From Melioribacteraceae bacterium (GTDB lineage Bacteria > Bacteroidota > Ignavibacteria > Ignavibacteriales > Melioribacteraceae), in NCBI GenBank assembly GCA_027030245.1, contig JALVFE010000016.1:583078-647077 (forward strand): a stretch of DNA of 64,000 bases, read 5' to 3'. The notes under the pieces were generated by a model that was not told the origin of the DNA, did no database searches, and was given only the letters and a program-made list of their open reading frames with translations. The number at the start of each line of letters is the position of its first letter. Position 1 is the stretch's first letter. Positions 51,331 to 61,962 of this stretch are shown here, in pieces. Made by a program: the position numbers and the translations under genes.

Positions 51331-53883
51331 TTATCTGATTAAGTTCATTTTACCGACAAATTGTTGTGCGCCCCCTTTTAATTTGTAAAAATACACTCCG
51401 CTGGAAACATGTTCCCCTTTTTCGTTTGTTCCGTCCCATTCAATAATGTATGTGCCCGGTTGTAGTTTGCCGTTTACTAATTTTTTAATTTCCCTACCGT
51501 TTAAATCATAAATTACCAGCGTTGTGTTTGCAGTTTCCAAATTCTGCGGAATCGTAAACATTATTTTTGTTGAAGGATTAAACGGGTTTGGATAGTTTTT
51601 AGCTGTAATGAATCTGTCGGGAATTATCGGCTTATTATTTCCATCGTTCAAGCCGGTTAACAATTGCGGCCCTTCGCCTCTCGATTTTCCTTCGCTGTTA
51701 GCAAGGTAAATATTTACCCAAGCCGGTCTGGTCGATTCCGCCAAATAAGTTTGTTCCCAATCTTCATCTGTAATTCTGAAAAAGCTATTCGTTGTAATTT
51801 CCCGGAAACTCATTACGGGTCCGGTGAACGTAACCGTTTTACCATCCGGTAAAGGAGCAACAACAAACGCCAAATCCACCGGTCCGGTTCCTGCATGTTT
51901 TACCCAACCGACCATATTTCCCATTTCATCAGTCGGCGCAGTATGATAATCGGCAATCACAAAATCCCGTTTATAAAAACCGTTGTCAAGATCGGCATTA
52001 TAAAATAGCTTCGGATACCATCCTAAATATTCGGGCGCGCCGCAAATATGATCGGGATTATTATAAATTAATCTTTTAAGAAATGAAATTTCCCCGTTTG
52101 TAAAGGACGTGTGTTCCAATTCTTTAATTGCAATACTTTCTAAAGTATCCGAAACGGATTTGAAAAACGTTAAATATTCTACCATTGCGGCTTTATCTTC
52201 GAATTCGATTCCATCAATTTTTTCTCTTAACAATTCCGCCAAAGAACCAATATTTTGAAAGAATTCCGGAACAGGTTCCACATAACCGTAAGGGAATGAA
52301 CAAATTACACTGCCCGAATAAGAAGGTTTTGCATAAAGCAAATTATCGTGACGCAATTGACTCCACGCTGCAAGTTGGGTATTCATTTTTTCTTGCCACC
52401 AAGCAGCAGTTTGCATAAATCCCGGTAAACCCGTTCTGTCTTCCGGCGGATTAAGTGTGCGAATAGCGTTTAACCAAGCAGAATAAACCGAACCATACCA
52501 AAACGTCGAATCGAAAGAATCAATCAAGTATCTAAGTCCGGCTAAATTTGTAGCATAATGGTATTTATCCAATTCTCCTTGCAGTAATTGCAAAGCGGCA
52601 TTATTCCCCAGCGGAAACAACATATCCAAAGCAACGGGTAACATTCTTAACACGTTTTTATCTTGGTACTTTATTTTGTCAAAAACCACGTTTCCCGTAA
52701 TATAAGAATCGATTACAAATCTCTGCCCGAACAAAAGAAAAGCCGAAGCAGGTTTTATGCTATCGGGATTGGTTGGGTCTTTGAATAAAATATATGAAAG
52801 AATTTTTTGATCGGCAAAAGATTTTTCAGCCAAATCATTTTGAAATTCTTGAAATTTTTGCTCATCCAACAATTCATCTGCCGAAGCGATATTAACATCA
52901 TTGAGAATCCCAATTAAATTCGCGAGCGTTACATTATCTTGGTCGCCCACAAAAGATTTAATAATGTTTTCAATCTGATAATACAATTCTTGTATTTGAG
53001 CATCATCCAATATTTCCTTTAACAAAACGGCATCAACGGTTTGACGTTGAATATCTTCTTGGTTTACAGGATTTTCTTCTTGGGGAGCAATCAAATATAA
53101 TTCTATTCTACCTAACCACATCATTGCTTTGAAATAATCTGAAAGTTCCGGAAAGATTTCGTCCGTGTAATGCGCGCGAGGTTTAAATTGGCTAAAATCT
53201 ATAACCCTTTTTGTGTAAGTTGAAAACAAAAATTCTTTGACCGGTTGATAGTTGTTTATTTCTTCCAACAGATTATTGATTTTTTCCGTGTTATCGGAAT
53301 AATAAGGCGAAACGGGAAGTTTAAGTAATTTCAACGGAACGGTCAGATAAACATCCACATCCGCCAAACTTTTTTCCATTCCGCTTATTGCCGAATATTT
53401 ATTGTGAAGATTTACCAAATCTTCATGCATCATCGAAAGTAACGTTTTCAGTTTGGGAATTAAAACTTTCACTTCAACTTCTTTCAAAAGTTTATCGTAA
53501 GAAACATGAAAAGGGTGCAAAATAGCATCGGTGGAAATGAAAACCGGCAGATCATTGTGATATATTTCCGAAAACTGTTTTCCGAAACTGTCATCCCTTA
53601 ACCTTTCGGTCACTACAAATCCGTGATCCTGAAGCAAAGAAATTTCATAATCCGTTAAGCCATATTTGAGCTTAACCGAATCGGCGTAAAGGGAATTTTC
53701 AAAATTAACTCCGGAATTTTTCTTAAAAAGCGCGGTCGGATACATTTCAATTAATTCGGAACTTTCCATATCCTTATGCGAATTAATGAAAGTGCGGTAA
53801 TCGTTAAAATTCAATTGACCTGATTGAGCAAACAAAATAAAGGGGAAAGCAACAAGGAAAGGTAATAAATTAAACTTTTTCAT
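51331..53883 (-). CDS. DUF3160 protein with T9SS sorting domain
   Basis: 850 residues. I start at the ATG 53883 because the next upstream codons have no signal and a G-rich site precedes this one. Signal peptide 1-19 (FLVAFPFILFAQ). The body has the DUF3160 block FGKQFSEIYHNDLPVFISTDAILHPFH. The sorting domain starts at AKNYPNPFNPSTKI and ends KMNLIR, with no inserted repeat. DUF3160 is of unknown function in secreted proteins. It lies 22 bases upstream of the other T9SS cargo gene, so they are probably co-transcribed. Confidence 0.85.
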   Translation of the reverse strand: MKKFNLLPFLVAFPFILFAQSGQLNFNDYRTFINSHKDMESSELIEMYPTALFKKNSGVNFENSLYADSVKLKYGLTDYEISLLQDHGFVVTERLRDDSFGKQFSEIYHNDLPVFISTDAILHPFHVSYDKLLKEVEVKVLIPKLKTLLSMMHEDLVNLHNKYSAISGMEKSLADVDVYLTVPLKLLKLPVSPYYSDNTEKINNLLEEINNYQPVKEFLFSTYTKRVIDFSQFKPRAHYTDEIFPELSDYFKAMMWLGRIELYLIAPQEENPVNQEDIQRQTVDAVLLKEILDDAQIQELYYQIENIIKSFVGDQDNVTLANLIGILNDVNIASADELLDEQKFQEFQNDLAEKSFADQKILSYILFKDPTNPDSIKPASAFLLFGQRFVIDSYITGNVVFDKIKYQDKNVLRMLPVALDMLFPLGNNAALQLLQGELDKYHYATNLAGLRYLIDSFDSTFWYGSVYSAWLNAIRTLNPPEDRTGLPGFMQTAAWWQEKMNTQLAAWSQLRHDNLLYAKPSYSGSVICSFPYGYVEPVPEFFQNIGSLAELLREKIDGIEFEDKAAMVEYLTFFKSVSDTLESIAIKELEHTSFTNGEISFLKRLIYNNPDHICGAPEYLGWYPKLFYNADLDNGFYKRDFVIADYHTAPTDEMGNMVGWVKHAGTGPVDLAFVVAPLPDGKTVTFTGPVMSFREITTNSFFRITDEDWEQTYLAESTRPAWVNIYLANSEGKSRGEGPQLLTGLNDGNNKPIIPDRFITAKNYPNPFNPSTKIMFTIPQNLETANTTLVIYDLNGREIKKLVNGKLQPGTYIIEWDGTNEKGEHVSSGVYFYKLKGGAQQFVGKMNLIR

Positions 53884-54083
53884 TTGACCCCCGTATTTAC
53901 ATAAACAGAGTTCTATACGGAAAGATACAAATATTATACCATGACTCAAATATAAAAAATACCTTGAAAATACGTTTTTTAAATATTTAATATGCCTGAA
54001 TAATTATATATTTTGCCTGAAAAATAATAATACAGGCAAATGAATCGAAAAGAGAGTAAACACCAGAAATTTATTATTTGAAG

Positions 54084-56258
54084 CTATAAATTCTCGAGAA
54101 TAAAATTCAGCATCAAAGTATAAAGATGAATTCTCGTATTCCCGCCGTAAATACTGTGGTTTCTTTCCGGGTAGTACATGGTTGAAAATTGTATATTGTT
54201 GGCAATCAACTCATTTACCAACTCAACCGAATTTTGGAAATGCACATTGTCATCTGCGGTACCGTGAATTAAAAGAAGTTTTCCTTTAATATTTCCGGCG
54301 TAAGTCAGTACGGAGCTGTTTTTGTAACCTTCCGGATTAAGCTTGGGCAAAGACATATACCTTTCGGTATAAATATCGTCGTAAAATTTCCAATCGGTTA
54401 CGGGCGCAACCGAAATTGCCATTTTGAAAAATTCCGGTGCTTTTGCCAAAGTAAGCGCGGAAGTATAACCGCCGTAGCTCCATCCCCAAATTCCAATTCT
54501 ACTCGAATCAACGTAAGGAAGCGTATGTAAATATTTAGCTCCTTCGACCAAATCGTTAACTTCCCAATGCCCCAAGTTTTTGTAAACAACGTGTTTGAAT
54601 TCCGTTCCCCTTCCGCCGGTACCGCGGTTATCGAGCGCAAAAATTATATAACCTTTTTGAGCTAAAAGAACATGCCATAAATTTTTTCTTGCATCAGTTA
54701 CAATTTGCGAACCCGGTCCGCTGTAATTATAAACCAGAACCGGATATTTTTTCTCCGGATTAAAATCCGGCGGCTTAATCATGAACGCATTTAGTTCAAC
54801 GCCATCTGATGTTTTAAACTTTAAGAATTCTTTTTTGGGAACCGCATATTCTTTGAAAGCGGATAAATCATTAACTACCAAATCTTTCTTTTTTATGCCG
54901 TTGCTGAAAAGCATGATTTTAGAAGGATTATTAGCGCTACGGTATGTTAAAATGTAATTTACGGAATTGTCCGTCATACTTACGGAATAATAACCTGGTT
55001 CAGCGGATAGCCGGGTAAGATTCGAGCCGTCGAAGTTCACAGAATAAAAATCCAAATTAATTGTATTTCTTTTGTTCGCCGTAAAATAAACTTTTTGATT
55101 TTCTTCATCGACCGCTACCAAGCGTTTAACTTCCCAATTTCCGCTTGTAAGTTTTTGTTTTAAACTTCCGTTGTTGTTAAATAAATACAAGTGCAAATAG
55201 CCGTCGCGCTCCGAACTCCAAACAAAGTTTTTTGTTTTCTTCAGAAATTTCAAATCATCGTGAACGTCAACCCAAGCATTGCTTTTCTCTTCCAGAATTA
55301 ATTTACCTTTACCCGAATTTACATCGTAAAATAAAAGCTCGAGATGATTTTGCAATCTGTTTAATCTTTGTACCGCAAGTGTGTTAGGATTGTTTGTAAA
55401 ATCAATTCTCGGTATGTAAATATCTTGATTATCTCCCAAATCCATCCAAGTAGTATTTTTTGTGGAAATGTTAATCACACCGATTTTAACAATTGCATTC
55501 GGGGCGCCGGCTTTGGGATATCTTAAATCTAAAAAATTAAAATACAAAGAATCCCATTTGGCAATTCTGATTTCCGGTTCATTCGATTGATCCAATCTCC
55601 AAAAAGCAATTTTCTTTGAATCGGACGACCAACGCCATCCTTGCTTTACGCTTAATTCTTCTTGATAAACCCAATCGAAGTGACCGTTGAGAATCAAACC
55701 GTTTCCGTCCGAAGTTAATTGCGTTTCCGTATTTGTTTCCAAATCGTAAACGAAAATATTATCATCCCGCACGAAAGCAATCTTTTTACTATCGGGAGAA
55801 AATTGCGGAACCCATTGTTTATGAATTCCTTCTTTGATAGAAACAACTTTCTTCTCGTCCACGTAATAGATATAAAAATCACCGCCGGGTTTTGCGTAGC
55901 GCGGAAGCAGATAGGTCGTGAACAATATTTTCTTAGAGTCCGGGGACCATTGATAATATCTGAATCGTACCGGTGGCATATTCTCTTCCGTTTGCAAGTC
56001 TTTTCCCGTAACAATAATTTTTTCTTCCCCGGTTAAAACATCGTGACCGTAAATTGCCATTGAAACCGAAACGGTATCGAATTTTTGAAATGAAAATTTA
56101 TTTCCGTTATCGAACCACTTTACTCCGCTGAGTGATTTCCCGAAAAACTTGGGGTTCGTTAAAATGTCTTCTACCGTAAAATGTTTTTTTTGAGCAAATG
56201 TGGTTGATACAAAAATTGTTAAGAATAAAACCGTAATAATTTTATTGAAACGTCTCAT
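54084..56258 (-). CDS. Dipeptidyl peptidase IV-type serine peptidase (S9B)
   Basis: 724 residues with signal peptide 1-22. A seven- or eight-bladed propeller (residues 60-450) precedes the alpha/beta hydrolase domain with Ser near 592 (IWGWSYGGYTS), Asp in HGTADDNVHFQNS and His in ERNHSIYGG. It removes X-Pro/Ala dipeptides from peptide N-termini in the periplasm. The Glu pair near QEELSVKQGWRWS matches the substrate N-terminus site of the family. Its start overlaps the HAD gene stop by 4 bases. Confidence 0.93.
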   Translation of the reverse strand: MRRFNKIITVLFLTIFVSTTFAQKKHFTVEDILTNPKFFGKSLSGVKWFDNGNKFSFQKFDTVSVSMAIYGHDVLTGEEKIIVTGKDLQTEENMPPVRFRYYQWSPDSKKILFTTYLLPRYAKPGGDFYIYYVDEKKVVSIKEGIHKQWVPQFSPDSKKIAFVRDDNIFVYDLETNTETQLTSDGNGLILNGHFDWVYQEELSVKQGWRWSSDSKKIAFWRLDQSNEPEIRIAKWDSLYFNFLDLRYPKAGAPNAIVKIGVINISTKNTTWMDLGDNQDIYIPRIDFTNNPNTLAVQRLNRLQNHLELLFYDVNSGKGKLILEEKSNAWVDVHDDLKFLKKTKNFVWSSERDGYLHLYLFNNNGSLKQKLTSGNWEVKRLVAVDEENQKVYFTANKRNTINLDFYSVNFDGSNLTRLSAEPGYYSVSMTDNSVNYILTYRSANNPSKIMLFSNGIKKKDLVVNDLSAFKEYAVPKKEFLKFKTSDGVELNAFMIKPPDFNPEKKYPVLVYNYSGPGSQIVTDARKNLWHVLLAQKGYIIFALDNRGTGGRGTEFKHVVYKNLGHWEVNDLVEGAKYLHTLPYVDSSRIGIWGWSYGGYTSALTLAKAPEFFKMAISVAPVTDWKFYDDIYTERYMSLPKLNPEGYKNSSVLTYAGNIKGKLLLIHGTADDNVHFQNSVELVNELIANNIQFSTMYYPERNHSIYGGNTRIHLYTLMLNFILENL

Positions 56259-57034
56259 AAAATTTCCCCGTTAATTAAATCGTAAACAGAATTAATTTTA
56301 TAGGTAGGTTTGTATTTTCCGTTAAGATAGTTCGTCACGCCTGTCGAAACCAAAGCCGTATCGATATCAAACATGTTTCCCATTGCAATATCCGTTTCGA
56401 GCCGGTCGCCAACAATCAAACATTCCGATAAATTCAAGTTTAATCTGTTTCTAATTTCTTCTATCATGAAACGCGAAGGTTTGCCGAAATGTTGTTCCAA
56501 TTTTTTATGCGTGCGCTTTTCCAATGCTGTAATAATTGAACCGGCATCCGTTATTTCCCCGCCGTCAACCGGACACGTATCATCAATATTGGCGGCGAAA
56601 AACTTCGCCCCGTTTTCAATTGCTCTGGCAGCTATTTCTAGTTTGTTAAAGTTTAAAGTTCTGTCCAACGTAACGATTACTATTTGTATTTCGTCGGGGT
56701 CTGTTGAAAATCGGAGTCCGTTATCATTCAACTCATCTATAAAAGCCTTTTCCGCAATGGCATAGTAAACCGCGCCGGGAAAATTTCCTGTAAGATATTT
56801 TACGGTAACGGTAGTCGAAGTAATAATTTCGTCTTTATCTACAACCATATTGTGTGCTTGCAAAAAAGTAAAATAATCTTTTACGGTTCCGGTAGTTTTA
56901 TTCGAAATAAAAATAATTTTTTTACCTGCTGATTTAAGTTTGTTTATAACTTTATCGGCATTGGGAATAAGTTTATCGCTTCGATAAATCGTTCCATCCA
57001 AATCAAAAATAAATCCTTTGTACTTTTGTATCAT
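56255..57034 (-). CDS. HAD-family phosphatase (NagD/4-nitrophenylphosphatase type)
   Basis: 259 residues. Motif I FDLDGTIY (Asp nucleophile at 11), motif II FISNKTT, and motif III GDRLETDIAMG. The C2-type cap in the middle matches HAD-IIA proteins such as NagD. Acts on small phosphorylated metabolites; substrate unknown. Overlaps the peptidase start by 4 bases. Confidence 0.9.
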   Translation of the reverse strand: MIQKYKGFIFDLDGTIYRSDKLIPNADKVINKLKSAGKKIIFISNKTTGTVKDYFTFLQAHNMVVDKDEIITSTTVTVKYLTGNFPGAVYYAIAEKAFIDELNDNGLRFSTDPDEIQIVIVTLDRTLNFNKLEIAARAIENGAKFFAANIDDTCPVDGGEITDAGSIITALEKRTHKKLEQHFGKPSRFMIEEIRNRLNLNLSECLIVGDRLETDIAMGNMFDIDTALVSTGVTNYLNGKYKPTYKINSVYDLINGEIL

Positions 57035-57052
57035 AAATACCCGGGAAAAAAT

Positions 57053-57970
57053 TTATAGATTTAATTCTTTTTTCATTAGGTTGAAGGTTTCTTCAATTGT
57101 ACGGGGTTTGTAATTAAGTTCGGTTTGAGCTTTCAAAATTATCAAACCGGATTTCAATGGGCGTTTTGCCGGCTGATTAAGTTCGGCAGTCGTGATAGGT
57201 TTAATCAAATTATGATTAAGCTTAAAGTAATCGGCTATTTTCTCTGCAAATTCGAATCTCGATAAAATTTCTTCGCCGGCAAGATTATATATTCCTTCTT
57301 TTTTCAAATCTACAATTTTACTTATTCCGTAAACCAAATCGTCTAAGTAGGTCGGGTTATTGAATTGGTCAACTACAATTCTTATCACTTCGTTGTTTCT
57401 TAATGAAGTAACCACCCATTTAACAAAATCGGGTCTTCCGAATTTTGCCGGACCGTATAAAACATTTGTTCTGATTATGGTGTGTTTACATCGCGAGCCT
57501 TTAATCACGTTCTCGCTTGCAAGTTTCGTTCTTCCGTAATAACTGATTGGATTTGGAATGTCGGTTTCGGAGTAAGGTCCGTTTTCCCCGTCAAAAACAT
57601 AATCGCTCGAAATATGAATAAGGTGCGAATCCAATGCGTGCGCGTAAAACGCCAAGTTTTCGGGTCCGATTACGTTAACCGCCCAGGCAAGTTCTTTATT
57701 GGTTTCGCAACCGTCAACGTTTGTATAAGCCGCGGTATTTATAATAAAATCGGGGTAAAACCCGCGCATTATTTTCTTAACTTGTTTTTTGTCTCTTATA
57801 TCAAGTTGGGCATATTCTATTTCCGGAAAATATGATTTTTCTTCCGCCGAACAACACAGAAGTTCCACGTTTTCTTTTTGCGAAAAATACTTTGTTAATC
57901 TTTGCCCCAACATTCCGTTGGAGCCGACTATTAAAATTCTTTTCTTAATTAATTTTTCTGTCGATATCAT
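57053..57970 (-). CDS. NAD(P)-dependent sugar-nucleotide reductase (RmlD-like)
   Basis: 305 residues of the extended short-chain dehydrogenase family. Nucleotide site GSNGMLGQRL near 17; catalytic Tyr/Lys in SYYGRTKLASE; NTAAYTNVDGCE is typical of RmlD. It would reduce a 4-keto-6-deoxy sugar nucleotide to dTDP-rhamnose or a relative. RmlC-like epimerase is at 61400, but RmlA and RmlB are not in the window. Its 5' end overlaps the kinase gene by 26 bases. Confidence 0.85.
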   Translation of the reverse strand: MISTEKLIKKRILIVGSNGMLGQRLTKYFSQKENVELLCCSAEEKSYFPEIEYAQLDIRDKKQVKKIMRGFYPDFIINTAAYTNVDGCETNKELAWAVNVIGPENLAFYAHALDSHLIHISSDYVFDGENGPYSETDIPNPISYYGRTKLASENVIKGSRCKHTIIRTNVLYGPAKFGRPDFVKWVVTSLRNNEVIRIVVDQFNNPTYLDDLVYGISKIVDLKKEGIYNLAGEEILSRFEFAEKIADYFKLNHNLIKPITTAELNQPAKRPLKSGLIILKAQTELNYKPRTIEETFNLMKKELNL

Positions 57971-58835
57971 TCTTCAAATTTCCGTAATCTTCGATTTTAG
58001 TATAGGTTGTACTTAAACCACCTGCCAAATTACCGATTTTTAATGAATGGTAAATATTTCCGGTTCGAATATAAGTATAAAAAAAAGATGCTCCAAAAGT
58101 ATCGCCACAACCTACTCTGTTTTTGCCATTAAATTTCCATGCGGATAAAAATACCGATTCGAGCTCGCCCCGGTTTGTAAAAAATACTCTAACACCTTTG
58201 TCTTTTAACGTAACGATAAACAACTCGGGACCGTTACCGAGTACAAAGCGGGCTGTTTCAAATAAATCTTCCGACCCAATAATTGTTTCCGCTTCAAGTT
58301 CATTACACTGAACGAAGTCTATATTTTTCAACCAATGTTCCACATCCGGTATTTTTCTGAAGTACCGACTATTATCGCCGGCAATATCACGGCTTAAACT
58401 GTGAATATCCAAATATATTTTTCCGGTAAACTTTTTCCTTATCGATTCAAGATCCGTTATAGTAATGTCTTGCCCGGTAATCATATTAACAAGAATCCCG
58501 TCGAACCCGGTAAAATCAATATGTTCGTCAATCCGTAGCTTTGCCGTAAAATTCTCGTATATTTCGTCCCGTTCTTTTTCTTCATATATTCTTAAATTAA
58601 CAACGGGAATTTTGTCGGTTACATTACTGAATTTTAAGTTTAATTTAGCGTATATTGGTCTGAAAAATTTGAAATGCTGATTATCATAACCGGTCAACAA
58701 AAATATTTCATCGCCGGAAGTTTTCAAATTCGCCATTGTTACGGCGGAATAAAATAATCCTCCCGGTTTTATTTGCCTTTCTCCGGGCAAATCGATTTTA
58801 TCCAGAACGGAATGACCGATTAATAAGATTTTCAT
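57945..58835 (-). CDS. PfkB-family sugar or nucleoside kinase
   Basis: 296 residues. C-terminal PfkB signature VGCGDTFGASFFYTYI supplies the catalytic Asp. N-terminal GGLFYSAVTMANL matches substrate-binding motif 1 loosely. Phosphorylates a sugar or similar; no substrate is clear. First gene of the minus-strand series ending with the peptidase; divergent from bshA. Confidence 0.85.
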   Translation of the reverse strand: MKILLIGHSVLDKIDLPGERQIKPGGLFYSAVTMANLKTSGDEIFLLTGYDNQHFKFFRPIYAKLNLKFSNVTDKIPVVNLRIYEEKERDEIYENFTAKLRIDEHIDFTGFDGILVNMITGQDITITDLESIRKKFTGKIYLDIHSLSRDIAGDNSRYFRKIPDVEHWLKNIDFVQCNELEAETIIGSEDLFETARFVLGNGPELFIVTLKDKGVRVFFTNRGELESVFLSAWKFNGKNRVGCGDTFGASFFYTYIRTGNIYHSLKIGNLAGGLSTTYTKIEDYGNLKNDIDRKIN

Positions 58836-58903
58836 AAATTTAATAACAATAAATAAAATAATATGACACTAACCGAATACGGAAAAATAAGGAAATTAAA
58901 TAA

Positions 58904-60037
58904 ATGAAAATAGGAATTACTTGTTACCCGACGTACGGCGGAAGCGGTGTGGTTGCTACTGAATTGGGAAAGGAATTAGCTACTTTAGGTCACCAAGTAC
59001 ATTTTATCAGCTACGCAATGCCGCACCGGTTAACCCATTTTTTTAAAAATGTTTATTATCATGAAGTGGAAACAAGCAGTTATCCGCTTTTCGAACAACA
59101 ATTGTACGGGCTTTCGCTTACGAGTAAAATGCTGGAAGTTATGGAATACGAAAATTTGGATTTGATTCATGTGCATTATGCCATTCCGCATGCGATAAGC
59201 GCCTATCTTACCAAACAAGTGTTAAAACAAAACAATTCGGACGTAAAAATAATCACCACACTTCACGGTACCGATATTACTTTGGTAGGATTGGAGCCTT
59301 CTTTTCTGCCGCTTGTAAAATTCAGTATCGAAAACAGCGACGGAGTAACTGCCGTTTCGCGTTTTTTAAAAGAAAAAACCCTTACAAATTACAATATCGA
59401 TAAAGAAATAGAAGTAATTTACAATTTTATAGATACCTATTTATACAAGCCCGATAATAAAAAAAAGGAACAGTTAAGAAAAAATTACGTTCAAAACGAT
59501 GAGAAGGTATTGATTCACACTTCCAATTTCAGACCCGTAAAAAGAGTTTGCGACACAATAAGAATTTTATCCATAGTAAAAAAGCATTTGCCCGTAAAGT
59601 TATTATTAATCGGCGACGGACCGGACAGATCCGATTGTGAAAGACTTGTCCGGGATTTAAAATTAAACGACGACGTTTTATTTCTCGGGAAACAAGACGG
59701 TCTGGAAGAACTGTTAACCATGGGTGATGTTTTCATCATGCCTTCACAGTCGGAAAGTTTCGGACTTTCCGCTTTGGAAGCAATGGCGTGCGGATTGCCG
59801 GTTGTAAGCTCAAGCGTTGGCGGACTGCCCGAATTGGTGAAGCATAACGAGACCGGTTTTATTGCGGAATTCGGCGATGTAAACAGAATGGCAAAATACA
59901 CATTGGATTTACTGACAAACGACAGGAAATATAAAAAGTTTTCGGAAAATGCCCGGAAGCGTGCGGTAAATGTATTCGATAAAAAATTGATAGTTCCCAA
60001 GTACTTGGAATACTACGAAAAAGTACTCGGGAACTGA
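58904..60037 (+). CDS. bshA: Bacillithiol biosynthesis glycosyltransferase BshA
   Basis: 377 residues, GT4 family. It joins UDP-N-acetylglucosamine to L-malate, the first step of bacillithiol synthesis. Features: GITCYPTYGGSGVVATELG at the N-terminus, THLHGTDITLVG-type acceptor site (TTLHGTDITLVGLEPSF), and the donor block PSQSESFGLSALEAMACGLP. The close match of the N-terminus to BshA distinguishes it from general GT4 enzymes. BshB and BshC are not in the window. It is the only + gene in this stretch, divergent from the PfkB kinase gene. Confidence 0.92.
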   Translation: MKIGITCYPTYGGSGVVATELGKELATLGHQVHFISYAMPHRLTHFFKNVYYHEVETSSYPLFEQQLYGLSLTSKMLEVMEYENLDLIHVHYAIPHAISAYLTKQVLKQNNSDVKIITTLHGTDITLVGLEPSFLPLVKFSIENSDGVTAVSRFLKEKTLTNYNIDKEIEVIYNFIDTYLYKPDNKKKEQLRKNYVQNDEKVLIHTSNFRPVKRVCDTIRILSIVKKHLPVKLLLIGDGPDRSDCERLVRDLKLNDDVLFLGKQDGLEELLTMGDVFIMPSQSESFGLSALEAMACGLPVVSSSVGGLPELVKHNETGFIAEFGDVNRMAKYTLDLLTNDRKYKKFSENARKRAVNVFDKKLIVPKYLEYYEKVLGN

Positions 60038-60044
60038 ATTTTAA

Positions 60045-61385
60045 TTATTGGTTTTCATCGGGGAAAACCGGAGTTTTACCAATGCTGTAGTGAATAAAGC
60101 CGGCTGCTCTGGTTTTTCGTCTGTGGAATAAATTTCTTCCGTCGAATATTACAGGTTGTTTCATTAATTTTTTCATTTCGAATAAATCCGGATTTCTAAA
60201 TTCGTTCCATTCCGTAACCAAGAATAGAGCATCTGCATCTTTAATTGCTTCAAATTCGTTTTCCGCATATTCGATTCTGTCTTGGAAATAATATTTCGCA
60301 TTTTCCATTGCCGCGGGATCGTAAGCCTTTACTTTTGCACCGAGCTTCAGTAATTCATTAACAATAGAAATCGAAGGAGCTTCTCTCATATCGTCGGTGT
60401 TCGGCTTAAACGCCAAGCCCCACAAAGCGAAAGTCTTGCCCTTAATATCGTTATTGAAATGCTTAAGAGCTTTACCGACAAGAACAAGTTTTTGGTTTTT
60501 GTTTATTTGATCAACCAATTTCAGTAATTTCATTTCGGAGTTATGCTCAAGCGAAGTTTTATACAACGCATTTACATCTTTCGGGAAGCACGAACCGCCG
60601 TAACCGATTCCGGGGAAAAGGAACCGCTTACCAATTCTTTCATCGGCTCCCATACCTTTTCTTACCAGGTCAACATTTGCGCCTACGGTTTCGCAAAAGT
60701 TAGCCAATTCGTTCATGAAGGTGATTCTCATAGCCAAGTAAGAATTTGCCGCATATTTTGTAACTTCGGCGCTTTCGGGGTTCATTTCGATTATCGGATT
60801 ACCTTGGCGTACAAAAGTTTCGTATAACATTTTCATTTTTTTCATAACTTCGGGTGAGCGGGCGCCGATTATAATTCTATCCGGTTTCATAAAATCTTCC
60901 ACCGCAAATCCTTCCCTTAAAAACTCGGGATTCGAGACAACTTCAAAATTCTTTAAATCGTAACCTTCCAAAATTTCCGTTACTTTTTGAGCCGTTCCTA
61001 CCGGAACCGTACTTTTGTTGACGATGATTTTAAATTCGTTATCCCCGTCTTCTTTTAAAATCTTTCCGATATCGTGAGCCGTATTATAAACATACTTAAG
61101 ATCGGCGGAACCGTCTTCCCCTTGGGGCGTAGGCAAACAAAGGAAAATAATTTCAGATCTTCTTACCGCGGATTTTAAGTCATCGGTAAAACTCAATCTC
61201 TTCTTTGCAATGTTTCTATAAAATAATAAATCCAAACCCGGTTCGTATATCGGCACTTCGGCATCATTAAGTTTTTGCAATTTTTTCGGATCGTTATCCA
61301 CACAAATAACTTCGTTACCAACTTCCGCAAAACAAGTTCCGGTAACCAATCCCACGTAACCCGTTCCGATTACAGCTAATTTCAT
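60045..61385 (-). CDS. ugd: UDP-glucose 6-dehydrogenase
   Basis: 446 residues. NAD site VIGTGYVGLVTGTCFAEVG; catalytic Cys in GIGYGGSCFPKDV; central IIVNKSTVPVGTA. Converts UDP-glucose to UDP-glucuronate with two NAD+. First gene of envelope precursor genes with RmlC and GalE upstream. It converges with bshA at 8 bases. Confidence 0.95.
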   Translation of the reverse strand: MKLAVIGTGYVGLVTGTCFAEVGNEVICVDNDPKKLQKLNDAEVPIYEPGLDLLFYRNIAKKRLSFTDDLKSAVRRSEIIFLCLPTPQGEDGSADLKYVYNTAHDIGKILKEDGDNEFKIIVNKSTVPVGTAQKVTEILEGYDLKNFEVVSNPEFLREGFAVEDFMKPDRIIIGARSPEVMKKMKMLYETFVRQGNPIIEMNPESAEVTKYAANSYLAMRITFMNELANFCETVGANVDLVRKGMGADERIGKRFLFPGIGYGGSCFPKDVNALYKTSLEHNSEMKLLKLVDQINKNQKLVLVGKALKHFNNDIKGKTFALWGLAFKPNTDDMREAPSISIVNELLKLGAKVKAYDPAAMENAKYYFQDRIEYAENEFEAIKDADALFLVTEWNEFRNPDLFEMKKLMKQPVIFDGRNLFHRRKTRAAGFIHYSIGKTPVFPDENQ

Positions 61386-61399
61386 TAAATCCTCCTTTT

Positions 61400-61957
61400 T
61401 TAAGAGTCGTTACTAAAATCTTTTTCGATTTGATTAAAATACTTAGCTTTCAAATCTTTTTCCGATACTATCGGATTATTTATTTTCCAGTTTATGTTAA
61501 GTTCGGGGTCGTCAAATCTAATTGCCTTTTCATGCTCTTTGCTGTAAAAATTCGTACACTTATAATGAAACACAGCAATTTCGGATAAAACGGAAAATCC
61601 GTGTGCAAATCCGGGCGGAATCCACAATTGCTTATGGTTTTCTTCCGATAATTCCACAGCAAAATACTTGCCAAAAGTTTCCGAGCCGAATCTTATATCG
61701 ACCGCAACATCCAATACGGTTCCCGCAATTACTTGGCAAAGTTTACCTTGTGCAAATTCACCAACCTGGTAATGCAATCCGCGAATTGTGCCGTATTTGG
61801 ATTTTGAAATATTATCTTGAACAAACCGTGCTTTCAATCCCGCTTCTTCATACCTTTTTTGGTTATACGATTCGAAAAAATATCCCCTGTCATCTTCAAA
61901 AACGGTTGGCTCAAAAACGATAAGTCCATTTATTTCCGGTTTAAAAAATTTCATCAA
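61400..61957 (-). CDS. rfbC: dTDP-4-dehydrorhamnose 3,5-epimerase
   Basis: 185 residues, cupin fold. IRGLHYQVGEFAQGKLCQVI with the catalytic His, and WIPPGFAHGFSVLSE. Works in dTDP-rhamnose synthesis, which the RmlD-like protein at 57053 would finish. It lies 14 bases upstream of ugd and 5 bases after galE, so the three form one operon. Confidence 0.94.
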   Translation of the reverse strand: MMKFFKPEINGLIVFEPTVFEDDRGYFFESYNQKRYEEAGLKARFVQDNISKSKYGTIRGLHYQVGEFAQGKLCQVIAGTVLDVAVDIRFGSETFGKYFAVELSEENHKQLWIPPGFAHGFSVLSEIAVFHYKCTNFYSKEHEKAIRFDDPELNINWKINNPIVSEKDLKAKYFNQIEKDFSNDS

Positions 61958-61962
61958 TTCCC